NCBI RefSeq assembly: GCF_004010325.2
Contig: NZ_SADR02000007.1
Span: forward strand, 1-64,000
DNA: 64,000 nt
Direction: 5' to 3'
Source of the DNA: Mesorhizobium sp. M00.F.Ca.ET.216.01.1.1
GTDB taxonomy: Bacteria; Pseudomonadota; Alphaproteobacteria; Rhizobiales; Rhizobiaceae
The stretch's first letter is position 1, and the number at the start of each line of letters is the position of its first letter. Shown here piece by piece: positions 7,076 to 16,751 of the stretch. The notes beneath the pieces are model-generated. The model was not told the origin of the DNA and did not search any database. It was given only the letters and a program-made list of their open reading frames with translations. The translations under genes and the position numbers were made by a program.

Positions 7076-7100
7076 GGCCGCTGCCTCAGGGTGGCGGGGG
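7076..7100. repeat. hairpin repeat, copy 3
   Basis: GGCCGCTGCCTCAGGGTGGC shares the GCTGCCTC-N2-GGTGGCG core with the other copies, but only about eight stem pairs are kept and the outer arms have diverged. It begins 22 bp after the stop of the 54-residue gene, the same spacing seen for copy 2. Confidence 0.5.
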
Positions 7101-7262
7101 CAGGGCCTGCCGATAGTCGCAGGAAACGCCAGAGAATCAACGGCGGCCCTAGCTGATCACCTCCCGACGGATTCACCGCAATCAGGGGCAGTAAGCGTAC
7201 CTATTGCGTACGTTGAGCGCTTGCTCAGTTCGATGGCGGTTTCGCTAAGTCTTTGAAAAGAT

Positions 7263-7337
7263 TGGCTCCCCGGGCCGGATTCGAACCAGCGACCAACCGG
7301 TTAACAGCCGGTTGCTCTACCACTGAGCTACCGGGGA
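7263..7337 (-). tRNA. tRNA-Asn (anticodon GTT)
   Basis: The reverse strand folds into a full cloverleaf. The acceptor stem is TCCCCGG/CCGGGGA, the D arm GCTCAGTGGTAGAGC, the anticodon loop CTGTTAA (GTT) on a CCGGC stem, and the T arm GGTTCGAATCC. CCA is encoded. Confidence 0.96.
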
Positions 7338-7559
7338 ACAGAGGCTCTCATGTGAGTGGCGCAGCCTATAGCAAACCCGTTTCGGCTTTGCAAAGAAGCA
7401 TTTCGTATTTTTTCGACGCTTTTTCATGCGGCGATTTCTGGCAATCGCCGGCGGACACCCTCATATGAGCTGTCCCGCCACGGCCGTGGAACCGAAAAAA
7501 GCGGTTGCGGCTTGTACCGGCAGATGGCTTTACTCACAGGAACCGGATCAAGCTTCGAG

Positions 7560-7829
7560 ATGACTGCAGCAGGCGACAACGACGCACCGGCGCGGAAAAT
7601 CACGGTCTTCGGCCGCGACTTCACCATGCCGCGTTCGCGCGGCCTCAGGGTCGCGATCGGCATCGCGCTGATCCTCGGCGGCATCCTCGGCTTCCTGCCT
7701 ATCCTGGGCTTCTGGATGGTTCCGATCGGGCTGCTGGTGCTTTCCTACGAATTCGCCCTGGTACGCCGCCACCGGCGCCGGCTTGTCGTGTGGTGGCAGC
7801 GGCGGCGCAGGCCGAACGGTTCGGATTGA
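7560..7829 (+). CDS. small membrane protein with two hydrophobic segments (PGPGW-like)
   Basis: 89 residues from the ATG at 7560; an in-frame ATG at 7524 would add twelve residues, and neither has a strong ribosome binding site. A short hydrophilic leader precedes LRVAIGIALILGGILGFLPILGFWMVPIGLLVLSYE, with Pro and Gly between the helices, and a strongly basic tail (RRHRRRLVVWWQRRRR). The helix-LPxLG-W-x-P-xG-helix layout recalls the PGPGW family of putative transmembrane proteins of unknown function. Transcribed divergently from tRNA-Asn. Confidence 0.65.
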   Translation: MTAAGDNDAPARKITVFGRDFTMPRSRGLRVAIGIALILGGILGFLPILGFWMVPIGLLVLSYEFALVRRHRRRLVVWWQRRRRPNGSD

Positions 7830-8254
7830 CGCGCAAGGCCTGGAAAGCCGCCATGGCGCTTGCGGGCCCCCAGGTTCGATATCCCTTGGGCTTTCTTCCA
7901 GGCCCTGGCAAATCTCCTTGAACTGGCGGCGGCCGAAGCCAGACGGTCGCGCGGCGAAAGGCGGCTTACACCCCCTCGATGTGGAGGCGGGCGCGCAAGC
8001 TCTTTGCAGCTCAGCCGTGACAATCGGTGCGAAAAGGTCTGCCGTTGCCCGGCGCGTGGCGACCCCTCGTCGTTATCCAGCGGTATTCCATGCTTAACAA
8101 TTGGCTAACATAATGAGTGCCATACTGAGCATGCGTCTCAACGATTCGACACGCGGCACCCCGGTTGGAGGAAACAGTCCGGAATGCACCATGGCCGCTT
8201 GACGGCATTTTCGCCGCAACCTATTGGAACCGGGTGGAACGCCGGGAGCAATGA
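7830..8254. other. intergenic region without a convincing gene
   Basis: Only weak frames are open here, none with a start site and ribosome binding site that looks used. The last 150 bases are relatively AT-rich (tgcttaacaattggctaaca) and probably hold the promoter of tRNA-Cys and the downstream methyltransferase-like gene. Confidence 0.4.
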
Positions 8255-8328
8255 GGCCTCGTGGCGGAGTGGTTACGCAGAGGACTGCAAATCCTTGCAC
8301 CCCGGTTCGATTCCGGGCGAGGCCTCCA
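8255..8328 (+). tRNA. tRNA-Cys (anticodon GCA)
   Basis: Full cloverleaf with acceptor GGCCTCG/CGAGGCC, anticodon stem-loop GGACTGCAAATCC, T arm CCGGTTCGATTCCGG and encoded CCA. Confidence 0.96.
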
Positions 8329-8416
8329 GTTGCCCGGGCTCTCGCGCATTGGCGCAGAGCCTTGGTTCCGGTCGTAATGAACGCCGTCCTGGCGCGGGAA
8401 GCGGATTGGTTGGGAC

Positions 8417-9091
8417 ATGAACGCTGATTTCTCCGAACGCCGCGTGAAGATGGTCGATGGCCAGATCCGCACCACCGACGTGACCAGCGCGCCGCTGCTG
8501 GAGGCCATGCTGTCGGTGCCGCGTGAGGCCTTTGTCGCAGCAAATCAGCGCGACCTGGCTTATATCGACGAAGATATCCGCATTTCCGGCACCTCCAATG
8601 GCAGCGGGGCGCGCTTCCTGATGCAGCCTTCACCGCTCGCCAAGCTGCTGCAGCTGGCCGGGATCGGCGCAAGCGATTCGGTGCTCGATGTCGGTTGTTG
8701 CACCGGCTATTCCTCGGCCCTGTCGTCGCGGCTGGCACGGTCCGTGGTGGCGTTGGAGAGCGATCCGGCACTGGTGGAAACCGCCAGGTCGACGCTTTCG
8801 ATGCTGGGCTGCGACAATGTAACCGTGGTCACCGGGCCGTTGCCGCAAGGTCATGCCGCCAAGGCGCCTTACGACGTGATCTTCGTCGGCGGCAGCGTCG
8901 GGGAGGTGCCTGCATCGCTGCTCGACCAGCTCGGCGAGGGCGGTCGACTCGTGGCCGTCGAGGGCCAGGGGAATTCGGGTGTGGCTCGACTGTTTTTTAA
9001 GACTGGGGGGGTTGTAACGGGAAGACGGGCATTTAATGCGGCAATAAAGCCACTACCCGGATTTGAACGTATTAGCGCGTTCGAGTTCTGA
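8417..9091 (+). CDS. protein-L-isoaspartate O-methyltransferase-like protein
   Basis: 224 residues with the PCMT (PF01135) layout. The N-terminal substrate region is MVDGQIRTTDVT...VPREAFV, the SAM motif I is VLDVGCCTGYSSALSSRLA, and later strands are VVALESD and YDVIFVGGSVGEVP. Motif I has Cys-Cys where typical enzymes have Gly-x-Gly-Ser-Gly (compare [13 protein letters not shown] in the Pcm at 35113), so SAM binding or catalysis may be altered. The position directly upstream of a tolC gene is a recurring arrangement in rhizobia. It could be a diverged paralogue with another substrate. Confidence 0.8.
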   Translation: MNADFSERRVKMVDGQIRTTDVTSAPLLEAMLSVPREAFVAANQRDLAYIDEDIRISGTSNGSGARFLMQPSPLAKLLQLAGIGASDSVLDVGCCTGYSSALSSRLARSVVALESDPALVETARSTLSMLGCDNVTVVTGPLPQGHAAKAPYDVIFVGGSVGEVPASLLDQLGEGGRLVAVEGQGNSGVARLFFKTGGVVTGRRAFNAAIKPLPGFERISAFEF

Positions 9092-9273
9092 GTGATTTTG
9101 CCTTGCAGCCAAGACGTTGTCATGTTCGCTTGCGTTTGAACAATCGTTGCTGATCCGCACAACCGGGGAGTTCTGGGGGCTGACAGCAAGGAATTCGAAA
9201 CGCGACGCCGGCTGCTCGAACAAGAGAGGCCGGCGTGGCGCAGTTGCCGTGGATAACGAATGAGGGATATATC

Positions 9274-10659
9274 GTGCCGTCTCTACGCAAACGTCTTCTT
9301 GTCGCCGTCCTCGTTTCCGCGACCGCGCTTTTTCCGCTGGCGGCGTCCGCGGAAACCATCACGGGCGCGCTTGCAAAGGCCTACCAGAACAATTCTGCGC
9401 TGAATTCGGCCCGCGCCGGCACTCGCGTCACCGACGAGGGCGTAGCCATCGCCAAGTCGGGCTGGCGCCCGACCATCACCGGTTCGGGGAGCATCGATTA
9501 TTCCAGCAGCCATTCGAACAGGCTGAACCGGACCATCCGCTTGACCACAGGCAACTTCGGCGTCGAGATCAATCAGACCCTGTTCGACGGTTTTCAGACG
9601 AGGAACAATGTCGCGGCTGCCGAAGCGCAGGTCAGCGCCTCGGTCGAGAGCCTGCGCAACACCGAGGAGAACACGCTGTTCAATGCGGCAAGCGCGTATA
9701 TGGACGTGATTCGCGACCGGCAGGTGGCTGTGCTGACCGAGCAGAACCTGCAGTTCCTGACCGAACAGGCGCGTGCGGCGCGTTCGCGCTTCGAGGTTGG
9801 CGAAGGCACGCGCACCGACGTTGCGCAAGCGGATGCCTCGCGCGCCTCCGCGGTGGCGCAGTTGAGTGCCGCGCGCGCGCAGGCGCTGGCAAGTGCGGCG
9901 ACCTACCACCAGATCGTCGGCGACGAGCCGGGCAAGCTCAGGCCGGCGGCGCCCTTGGCGAAACTGCTGCCGTCGAGCCTCGATGTGGCAATAGCGATCG
10001 CGTCGGCCGAGCATCCGGCTATCCTCGCCACCCAGCACCTGGTCGATGCAGCGTCGTTTTCGGTGAAGTCGGCCGAAGGTGCGCTACTGCCGCAGCTTTC
10101 CGCTTCCGCCGGCGTCTCGAGCTCCTATCGCAAGACCGTGCCATTCGGCTCGACGCAGGATGGCACGACCAATTCAGCCAATATCGGCGCGACGCTGACC
10201 GTGCCGATCTATTCGGGCGGCCGCACTTCGGCACTGGTTCGCCAATCAAAGGAATCGCTTGGCCAGGCCAGGATCGAGGTCGACGTCCAGCGCGATACCG
10301 TGCGCCAGGCCGTGACTTCGGCATGGACGCAATATACCGCCGCTCAGCAAAGCGTTGCGGCCAACAGGCAGGTGGTCGCCGCCGCACAACTGGCCTTGAA
10401 CGGCGTCATTGAGGAACGCAACGTCGGCCAGCGCACCACGCTCGACGTTCTCAACGCGCAGGCCACCGTCATCACCGCCAAGATCAACCTTGCCAGCGCC
10501 GAACGCGACGTGGTGGTGGCGAGCTATGCCATTCTCTCGGCGGTCGGCCGTCTGTCGGTCGACCGCCTCGCCCTGAATGTGACGAAGTACAGGCCTGAAG
10601 AGCACTACAACGCGGTCAAGGACAAGTGGATTGGCCTGCGCACGCCGGATGGCCGCTGA
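9274..10659 (+). CDS. tolC: TolC-family outer membrane efflux/secretion protein
   Basis: 461 residues from the GTG at 9274, which has GAGGGA ahead of it; an ATG at 9235 would add 13 residues before an ordinary signal peptide (LRKRLLVAVLVSATALFPLAASA). Two homologous helical halves typical of TolC follow: YQNNSALNSARAG at the first helix, NQTLFDGFQTRNNV, RSRFEVGEGTRTDVAQADA, and in the second half PIYSGGRTSALVRQSK with NVGQRTTLDVLNAQ. These repeated NQxLFDG/VPIYSGG and GxRTxxDVLxAQ motifs are diagnostic. It forms the trimeric outer membrane channel of RND pumps or type I secretion; no inner membrane partner is adjacent. Confidence 0.93.
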   Translation: MPSLRKRLLVAVLVSATALFPLAASAETITGALAKAYQNNSALNSARAGTRVTDEGVAIAKSGWRPTITGSGSIDYSSSHSNRLNRTIRLTTGNFGVEINQTLFDGFQTRNNVAAAEAQVSASVESLRNTEENTLFNAASAYMDVIRDRQVAVLTEQNLQFLTEQARAARSRFEVGEGTRTDVAQADASRASAVAQLSAARAQALASAATYHQIVGDEPGKLRPAAPLAKLLPSSLDVAIAIASAEHPAILATQHLVDAASFSVKSAEGALLPQLSASAGVSSSYRKTVPFGSTQDGTTNSANIGATLTVPIYSGGRTSALVRQSKESLGQARIEVDVQRDTVRQAVTSAWTQYTAAQQSVAANRQVVAAAQLALNGVIEERNVGQRTTLDVLNAQATVITAKINLASAERDVVVASYAILSAVGRLSVDRLALNVTKYRPEEHYNAVKDKWIGLRTPDGR

Positions 10660-10685
10660 TCGCGCCAGCAGTTCAAATACGTCTA

Positions 10686-10784
10686 AAGCGCGTCGCATTC
10701 AGAGCCATTAATGCGACGCGCTTCAAGCCTCTTTTTGTGCATGTCGTTGTCCCAAAACCGCTACGCACTTTTTGGGCGACATGC
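10686..10784. repeat. rhizobial-type mosaic intergenic palindrome
   Basis: Two stems in tandem: perfect 14-bp arms AAGCGCGTCGCATT / AATGCGACGCGCTT (10686-10699 and 10710-10723), then GCATGTCG / CGACATGC arms (10739-10746 and 10777-10784) enclosing CCCAAAA...TTTTTGGG. This bipartite palindrome resembles the dispersed mosaic elements (RIME-like) common between genes in rhizobial genomes. It may also end the tolC transcript. Confidence 0.7.
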
Positions 10785-10971
10785 ATTAGGATTCAATGTG
10801 TTGGAGCGCCGCGTCGTGAAGATGCGGGCGCTCTAATCTGTTGAAATCCAGCATGTCCCCAGATTGGGGATTCTCGGATGACGATCCGTCGGTTACGCTG
10901 TCGCCATGATTCGAATCCGGCCTTGCCGGACAGGAAATCTGCAACTGGTCACAAGGGCGGCGGATGTGACG

Positions 10972-11811
10972 ATGGCGACGGCAAGCAGCGCGCAGCGCGA
11001 ACCCTCCATGGAAGAGATACTGGCTTCCATCAGGAGGATCATCGAGGACAGCGATACCGGCCGCAAGCAGCCGGGTGACGCAGACGATTTGCGCCAGGAT
11101 CTCCAGCCGGCGCCGGCCGCCGGGCCGGATGTGGATGCATTCCGCGCCGAGCTGCAAGCCGGAGCTGATGCCAGGAGGCCAGTCCAATTGGCGGAGGTGC
11201 AGGCGCAAGTGGCTGAGCCGGCAGCCGCACGCGCGGAGGCGCCGGTGCGTTCAGATACCGCTGCTGCAACTCCGGTGAAAGCGCCGGTGACGCTTGCGGA
11301 AGTGAGTGCCACGATCGCCGCCGAGCCGGCTTGGGCTGCAAGAGCAGATGCGCCCGCACGTATCCCGGAGACAAGCGATACCGTCGTTGCCGACGGGCGG
11401 CGCGAGATCGCCGCCGTGGGCGACCTCGCAAGGACTGCGAACGTGGCAAAACCGGACAGGGCCGAGATGCGGCCGCCGAGCGCACCGGAGGTCGAGATTG
11501 CCGAGGACGAGTTGACGGACGATTCCGCGTTCGAGCCGACGCCTTCGCGCAGCGGATTGGCCCGTCAACCTGCCGCCGATGCGCCGTCCGCCCGTCCGGC
11601 GATCCTTTCCGAATACGCAGGCCGGCAGGTTGCCGCAGCCTTCGGCGAGCTTTCCGATGCCTTCGCCAGCCGTAGCAAGAAGACCTTCGACGAGATGGCC
11701 GAGGAGATGCTGCGGCCGATGCTGCAGGACTGGCTCGACAACAATCTGCCGACGCTGGTCGAACGGCTGGTGCGCGAGGAAATAGAGCGCGTAGCGCGCG
11801 GCGCGCAATAG
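10972..11811 (+). CDS. popZ: PopZ-type polar organising protein (DUF2497)
   Basis: 279 residues from the ATG at 10972. The N-terminal signature REPSMEEILASIRRIIEDSD and the C-terminal signature LRPMLQDWLDNNLPTLVERL with VREEIERVARG are both conserved in DUF2497/PopZ proteins. Between them is a long Ala/Pro/Glu-rich disordered linker, longer than in Caulobacter PopZ (177 residues). PopZ self-assembles into a polar matrix that anchors the ParB-parS origin and recruits cell-cycle regulators. The gene lies immediately upstream of valS, the usual alphaproteobacterial arrangement, with a terminator between. Confidence 0.88.
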   Translation: MATASSAQREPSMEEILASIRRIIEDSDTGRKQPGDADDLRQDLQPAPAAGPDVDAFRAELQAGADARRPVQLAEVQAQVAEPAAARAEAPVRSDTAAATPVKAPVTLAEVSATIAAEPAWAARADAPARIPETSDTVVADGRREIAAVGDLARTANVAKPDRAEMRPPSAPEVEIAEDELTDDSAFEPTPSRSGLARQPAADAPSARPAILSEYAGRQVAAAFGELSDAFASRSKKTFDEMAEEMLRPMLQDWLDNNLPTLVERLVREEIERVARGAQ

Positions 11812-11831
11812 CGGTTCCGGCATCGATCGCA

Positions 11832-11859
11832 GAAAACGCCGTCTTCGGGCGGCGTTTTC
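11832..11859 (+). terminator. rho-independent terminator after popZ
   Basis: AAAACGCCG and CGGCGTTTT arms enclose an eight-base loop, with flanking A and T runs, 20 bp downstream of the popZ stop. Confidence 0.8.
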
Positions 11860-12079
11860 GTTGAAGCGCCGGCTCAGCCGCTCTCAGCCGATGAGCAAAG
11901 GCGAGGAGCTTGATGGTCGGCAGGACGGCTGCGATTGAGCATCGCTTCAGTGTTGCTTTGAGCTGTCGAGCCGCTACCTATTAGCCGATGACGTCCGCCG
12001 CTCGCCTGCGGTTGACTTGCCAACAACCTTCGGATTTACACCGGGACCACAAATCCCGGACAGCGCGGACCGTTTCCCT

Positions 12080-14863
12080 ATGCTCGAAAAAACCTACGAC
12101 GCCAAGACCGTCGAGCCGAAGATCGCCAAAATCTGGGAGGAAGCGGACGCGTTCCGCGCCGGCGCCGGCGCCGAGGAAGGGGCGGAGGCGTTCACCATCG
12201 TCATCCCGCCGCCGAACGTCACCGGCTCGCTGCATATGGGCCACGCGCTCAACAACACGCTGCAGGACATTCTGGTGCGATTCGAGCGCATGCGCGGCAA
12301 GAACGTGCTGTGGCAGCCGGGCATGGACCACGCCGGCATCGCCACGCAGATGGTGGTCGAGCGCCAGCTCATGGAGAAGCAGATCCACCGCCGCGACCTG
12401 ACGCGCGAACAATTCATCGAGAAAGTGTGGGAGTGGAAGGCCGAGTCCGGTGGCGCGATCCTCAACCAGTTGAAGCGGCTCGGCGCTTCGGCCGACTGGA
12501 GCAGAGAACGCTTCACCATGGACGAGGGCCTGTCCAAGGCCGTGCTCGAAGTGTTCGTCACACTCTACAAGGAAGGGTTGATCTACAAGGACAAGCGCCT
12601 CGTGAACTGGGACCCGAAGCTGCTTACCGCCATCTCCGACCTGGAGGTCGAGCAGCTGGAGGTCAACGGCAATCTCTGGCACTTCCGCTATCCGGTCGAG
12701 GGCGCAAAGTTCGATCCGGAAAACCCGAAGACCTTCGTCACCGTGGCGACGACGCGCCCCGAGACGATGCTGGGCGACACGGCGGTCGCGGTGCATCCCG
12801 ACGACGAGCGTTTCCGGCATCTGGTCGGCAAGAACGTCGTGCTGCCGATCGTCGGCCGGAAGATTCCGGTCGTGGCGGACGAATATTCCGATCCGGAAAA
12901 AGGTTCGGGTGCGGTCAAGATCACGCCGGCGCATGACTTCAACGACTTCGAGGTCGGCAAGCGCCACAGGCTGCCGGCGATCAACATCCTCACCGTCGAA
13001 GCGGCGGTGGACCTCAAGGATAATGAGGAGTTCCTCGCCGGCCTGGAGGTGACGCCGGAACGGCAGGCGATCTGGGACGAGCTCAACGGGCTCGACCGCT
13101 TCGTCGCGCGTAAGAGGATCGTCGAACTAATGGAAGCGGGCGGCTTCCTCGAAAAGGTGGAGCCGCATCGCCACACCGTGCCGCATGGCGACCGCGGCGG
13201 CGTGCCGATCGAGCCGTTCCTGACTGACCAGTGGTACGTCGATGCGGCCGAACTCGCCAGGCCGGCGATCGCGTCCGTGCGCGAAGGCCGCACCAAGATC
13301 ATACCCGGTAGCTGGGAGAAGACTTACTTCCAGTGGATGGAAAACATTGAACCCTGGTGCATCTCGCGCCAACTCTGGTGGGGCCACCAGATTCCCGCCT
13401 GGTATGGGCCGGACGGGCACGTCTTCGTCGAGAAGACGGAGGAGGAGGCTCTTAGTGCCGCGGTGGAGTATTACCTGGCGCTCGAAGGCCCGTGGAAGGC
13501 CTGGGTCGAGGACAAGCTGGAGAATTTCAAGCCGGGCGAGATCCTGACCCGCGACGAGGACGTGCTCGACACCTGGTTCTCGTCGGCGCTGTGGCCGTTC
13601 TCGACGCTTGGCTGGCCGGACGAGACGCCGGAGCTGAAGACCTACTACCAGACCGACGTGCTGGTGACCGGCTTCGACCTGATCTTCTTCTGGGTGGCCC
13701 GCATGATGATGATGGGCCTGCATTTCATGGATGAGGAGCCGTTCCATACCGTCTATATGCACGCGCTGGTGCGCGACAAGAACGGGCAGAAGATGTCGAA
13801 GTCGAAAGGCAATGTCATCGATCCGCTCGAGCTCATCGACGAGTACGGCGCCGACGCGCTGCGCTTCACGCTGGCGGTGATGGCAGCGCAAGGGCGCGAC
13901 GTGAAGCTCGACCCGGCGCGCATCGCCGGCTACCGCAATTTCGGCACCAAGCTGTGGAACGCGACACGCTTTGCCGAGATGAACGAAGTCGCCAGAAACG
14001 ACGATTTCTGGCTGGGCGACGCCAAGCTTGCCGTCAACCGCTGGATCCTGACCGAACTGACGCGGGCCGCGCGCGACATAACGGACGGCATCACCTCGTA
14101 CCGCTTCAACGAGGCGGCGACTGCGGCCTACCGCTTCGTCTGGAACCTGTTCTGCGACTGGTACCTGGAGCTGTTGAAACCGGTATTCATGGGCACGGAT
14201 GAGGCGGCCAAGGCCGAGAGCCGGGCCTGCGTCGCCTTCGTGCTCGACGAAATCTACAAGCTGCTGCATCCGATGATGCCGTTCATGACCGAGGAACTGT
14301 GGGCGCAGACCGCGGGCGAAGGCAAGGAGCGCGCCTCGCTGCTTTGCCACGCCGCCTGGCCGTCGCCGGACTTCGAGGATGCGGAAGCGGCCGCCGACAT
14401 CAACTGGCTGGTCGATCTCGTCTCCGGCATCCGTTCGGTGCGCTCGGAAATGAACGTGCCGCCGGCGGCGATCGCGCCTCTGGTGGTGATCGGCGCAAAT
14501 GCGGCGACGCGCGAAAGGCTCGAACGCCAGAACTCGGCGATCAAGCGGCTGGCGCGGGTCGGCGATATCTCGCTGGCCGAGGCGGCACCCAAGGGCTCCG
14601 CCCAGATCGTGCTCAACGAGGCGACCGTCTGCCTGCCGCTCGGCAATCTGATCGATCTAACCGCGGAGGCGACCCGGCTGCAGAAGGAACTGGCCAAGGT
14701 GACCGAGGAGATCGCCCGCCTGCACAAGAAGCTGTCGAACGAGAAATTCGTCGCCAACGCGCCGGAAGAAGTGGTGGAGACCGAGCGCGAAAAACTCACC
14801 GAATATCGCGATGCGCAGGAGAAGCTTTCGGTGGCGCTGACACGAGTGCGCGACGCCGGTTGA
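12080..14863 (+). CDS. valS: valyl-tRNA synthetase
   Basis: 927 residues from the ATG at 12080 ([20 protein letters not shown], the usual start). Class I signatures are [20 protein letters not shown] (HIGH motif as HMGH) and [17 protein letters not shown] (KMSKS). The editing CP1 domain lies around residues 200-400 with [15 protein letters not shown], where the Thr/Arg/Asp set hydrolyses Thr-tRNA-Val. The C-terminus ends in the Lys/Glu-rich coiled coil ([20 protein letters not shown]) found in ValRS. It charges tRNA-Val and is essential. Confidence 0.98.
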   Translation: MLEKTYDAKTVEPKIAKIWEEADAFRAGAGAEEGAEAFTIVIPPPNVTGSLHMGHALNNTLQDILVRFERMRGKNVLWQPGMDHAGIATQMVVERQLMEKQIHRRDLTREQFIEKVWEWKAESGGAILNQLKRLGASADWSRERFTMDEGLSKAVLEVFVTLYKEGLIYKDKRLVNWDPKLLTAISDLEVEQLEVNGNLWHFRYPVEGAKFDPENPKTFVTVATTRPETMLGDTAVAVHPDDERFRHLVGKNVVLPIVGRKIPVVADEYSDPEKGSGAVKITPAHDFNDFEVGKRHRLPAINILTVEAAVDLKDNEEFLAGLEVTPERQAIWDELNGLDRFVARKRIVELMEAGGFLEKVEPHRHTVPHGDRGGVPIEPFLTDQWYVDAAELARPAIASVREGRTKIIPGSWEKTYFQWMENIEPWCISRQLWWGHQIPAWYGPDGHVFVEKTEEEALSAAVEYYLALEGPWKAWVEDKLENFKPGEILTRDEDVLDTWFSSALWPFSTLGWPDETPELKTYYQTDVLVTGFDLIFFWVARMMMMGLHFMDEEPFHTVYMHALVRDKNGQKMSKSKGNVIDPLELIDEYGADALRFTLAVMAAQGRDVKLDPARIAGYRNFGTKLWNATRFAEMNEVARNDDFWLGDAKLAVNRWILTELTRAARDITDGITSYRFNEAATAAYRFVWNLFCDWYLELLKPVFMGTDEAAKAESRACVAFVLDEIYKLLHPMMPFMTEELWAQTAGEGKERASLLCHAAWPSPDFEDAEAAADINWLVDLVSGIRSVRSEMNVPPAAIAPLVVIGANAATRERLERQNSAIKRLARVGDISLAEAAPKGSAQIVLNEATVCLPLGNLIDLTAEATRLQKELAKVTEEIARLHKKLSNEKFVANAPEEVVETEREKLTEYRDAQEKLSVALTRVRDAG

Positions 14864-15221
14864 GCCGCCGGATGCGCAAGCCTGGGGAGCCGCTTCGGGG
14901 CCATTCCTTTGCCTCAAAACAGGGCATTCCGCAGCGTTAATTTTGACGTAAACGGAAGTTTTAGCCCTATTGTTGCCATAATGTAACAATGGGGGCGGAT
15001 GCCCACGAAAATGGGCTATTTTTGAGCTATTTTTGCGAATTTTGCGGATTTCTTCCGACGATTTGTGCCCAAAGGGCTATTTCCCGACCTTCCGGCGAGG
15101 CCGTCACTTTGTCGAAATTGCGTTCGGCCCAGGTGTACATGTACGCCCCGTGAATTCGTTGTTGCGCCGTTAACCCGAATTGGTTCTAGCTTGATCAACT
15201 TGTATTCGGGGAGGGACACTC
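14864..15221. other. intergenic region upstream of the FadL-type gene, with a half palindrome
   Basis: No gene is evident. TTGACGTAAACG at 14943-14954 repeats twelve bases of the perfect palindrome at 43072-43087, here without the complete second arm. The later part is AT-rich for this genome and carries the promoter and a GGGGAGGGA ribosome binding site for the porin gene. Confidence 0.4.
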
Positions 15222-16457
15222 ATGAACAATTTGCGTCTGAAAGCGCTGCTGGGGGCGGGCTGCTTTTCGCTGGCTTTGATCGGGACGGCGCATGCCGGCG
15301 GCATTGAGCGCGGCGGCTACGATATCGACCTTTTGTTCGATCCGGCGCCCTTCGCTACCGAAGCCGAAGCGACCTATGTGATGCCGGAGCGCAAACTCAA
15401 GAATGCGGTGGACACCAATCCGTTCGACGGAGACGTTACGGCTTTGGGGAGTTCGGCACGCGACAGCGAGAGCTACTGGGTGCCGCGGATTGGCGTCAAG
15501 GCTGAGGTCGTCAAGGGGGTCGACTGCATGCTCGACTATTCACGGCCCTGGGGCGCGCATACGGCTCCAGGTTTGTGGGCTGGTGCTCAGTCTAACATGG
15601 AAACCGACATCAAGAGCGACAACTACGCCGCGACCTGTTCTTACAAGATGGATGCTGGCAAGGGTCAGGTCCGCTTCATCGGTGGTGTCTTCTACCAGGA
15701 AGTCTACGGCTTCAAAGAAAGCTTGGTGTCACCGCTCGTTCCCGACTTCCAAGGTACCGGCCGTGTCGACCTGTCGACCAGCGGCTGGGGTTGGCGCGCC
15801 GGCATCGCTTACGAAATCCCGGACATCGCGCTGCGCGCGAGCCTCGTCTACAATTCGAAGGTCAAGCTCGACAATATTTCGGGGACGCTGGATCTGACCA
15901 ATGTTGGCGGGGTCGTTATCCCGATCTATGGCTCAACACAGTACATGCCGGATGTAGTGGAATTGAAGTTGCAGTCTGGCATCGCGCCTGGCTGGCTTGC
16001 CTTCGGTTCGATCAAGTGGGTCAATTGGAGTGTCCTGCAGAGCGTTCCGATCTGCTCGCAGGCGACCAAGGGCCTTGCGGATTGTACGACTGTTTCCCCC
16101 TCGCCAATCAGGCTGACCTCGCTCGACCTGATGTACCGCGACGGCTGGACGGTCACCACCGGCATTGGCCACAAGTTCAACGACCAGTGGAGCGGTGCTG
16201 CCCAGATCTCGTGGGACCGCGGCACGTCGCACGGTTTTGGTTCCCAGAGCGATACATGGACGCTGGGCGGTGGCGTCGCCTACACCCCGAGCCCCAATAT
16301 CGAATTGCGTCTGGCCGGAGCGATCGGCGTGTTGACCAGCGGCCACTCAGGGACTCTGACCGACGAGAATGGATATGTAGCCGGCACCGACGTCAGCTAC
16401 GACTTCGGCAACGACCTAGTCACGGCCATCTCTGGCGGTGTTAAGATCAAGTTCTAA
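15222..16457 (+). CDS. fadL: outer membrane long-chain fatty acid/hydrocarbon transporter (OmpP1/FadL/TodX family)
   Basis: 411 residues. The signal peptide MNNLRLKALLGAGCFSLALIG-TAHA ends at about residue 25 and is followed by GGIERGGYDIDLLFDPAPFA, similar to the N-terminal hatch of FadL proteins. A 14-strand barrel follows with typical segments LRASLVYNSKVKLDNISGTL and LQSGIAPGWLAFGSIKWVNWS, and the C-terminus ends in phenylalanine (GGVKIKF), the sorting signal for BAM. It moves hydrophobic compounds across the outer membrane. GGGGAGGGA lies in front of the ATG. The exact substrate is not readable. Confidence 0.88.
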   Translation: MNNLRLKALLGAGCFSLALIGTAHAGGIERGGYDIDLLFDPAPFATEAEATYVMPERKLKNAVDTNPFDGDVTALGSSARDSESYWVPRIGVKAEVVKGVDCMLDYSRPWGAHTAPGLWAGAQSNMETDIKSDNYAATCSYKMDAGKGQVRFIGGVFYQEVYGFKESLVSPLVPDFQGTGRVDLSTSGWGWRAGIAYEIPDIALRASLVYNSKVKLDNISGTLDLTNVGGVVIPIYGSTQYMPDVVELKLQSGIAPGWLAFGSIKWVNWSVLQSVPICSQATKGLADCTTVSPSPIRLTSLDLMYRDGWTVTTGIGHKFNDQWSGAAQISWDRGTSHGFGSQSDTWTLGGGVAYTPSPNIELRLAGAIGVLTSGHSGTLTDENGYVAGTDVSYDFGNDLVTAISGGVKIKF

Positions 16458-16471
16458 GCCTCTGAAAATTA

Positions 16472-16506
16472 AACAAAAAGGCCGCGCACTTCTCGGGCCT
16501 TTTGTT
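16472..16506 (+). terminator. terminator after the FadL-type gene
   Basis: An AACAAAAAGGCC arm and a GGCCTTTTGTT arm flank a 12-base loop about 15 bp after the stop, giving a stem followed by T residues in either direction. Confidence 0.7.
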
Positions 16507-16575
16507 CAGACAAACTCGCCGGCTGCGTCCTCCATGATGATGGCGCGCGTCTGCGTTGCAGATGCGCAGCACAAC

Positions 16576-16598
16576 CGTCACTCCTAATAATTGTGACG
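16576..16598. promoter_or_regulatory. inverted repeat upstream of ilvD
   Basis: Perfect 6-bp arms CGTCAC and GTGACG flank an 11-base AT-rich centre, 153 bp upstream of ilvD. It resembles an operator for a dimeric regulator; which one is unknown. Confidence 0.35.
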
Positions 16599-16751
16599 TT
16601 TTGGCAACAGTTTTGGAGCAACCCTTGCGCTGCAGGGTCGGCCAAACACATTGCCCATTTCCCGCCATAAACCCGGCGCACCTCGAACTTGTCTCGGGAC
16701 GCGTGCCAAAAGGCTCGGCGATGGGGCAGGCCGCCCGCGGCAAGGACGAGT

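Noticed and set aside
13127..14350. 407-residue minus-strand frame opposite valS
   Set aside because: Shadow of valS, with the typical low-complexity composition of GC-rich antisense frames.
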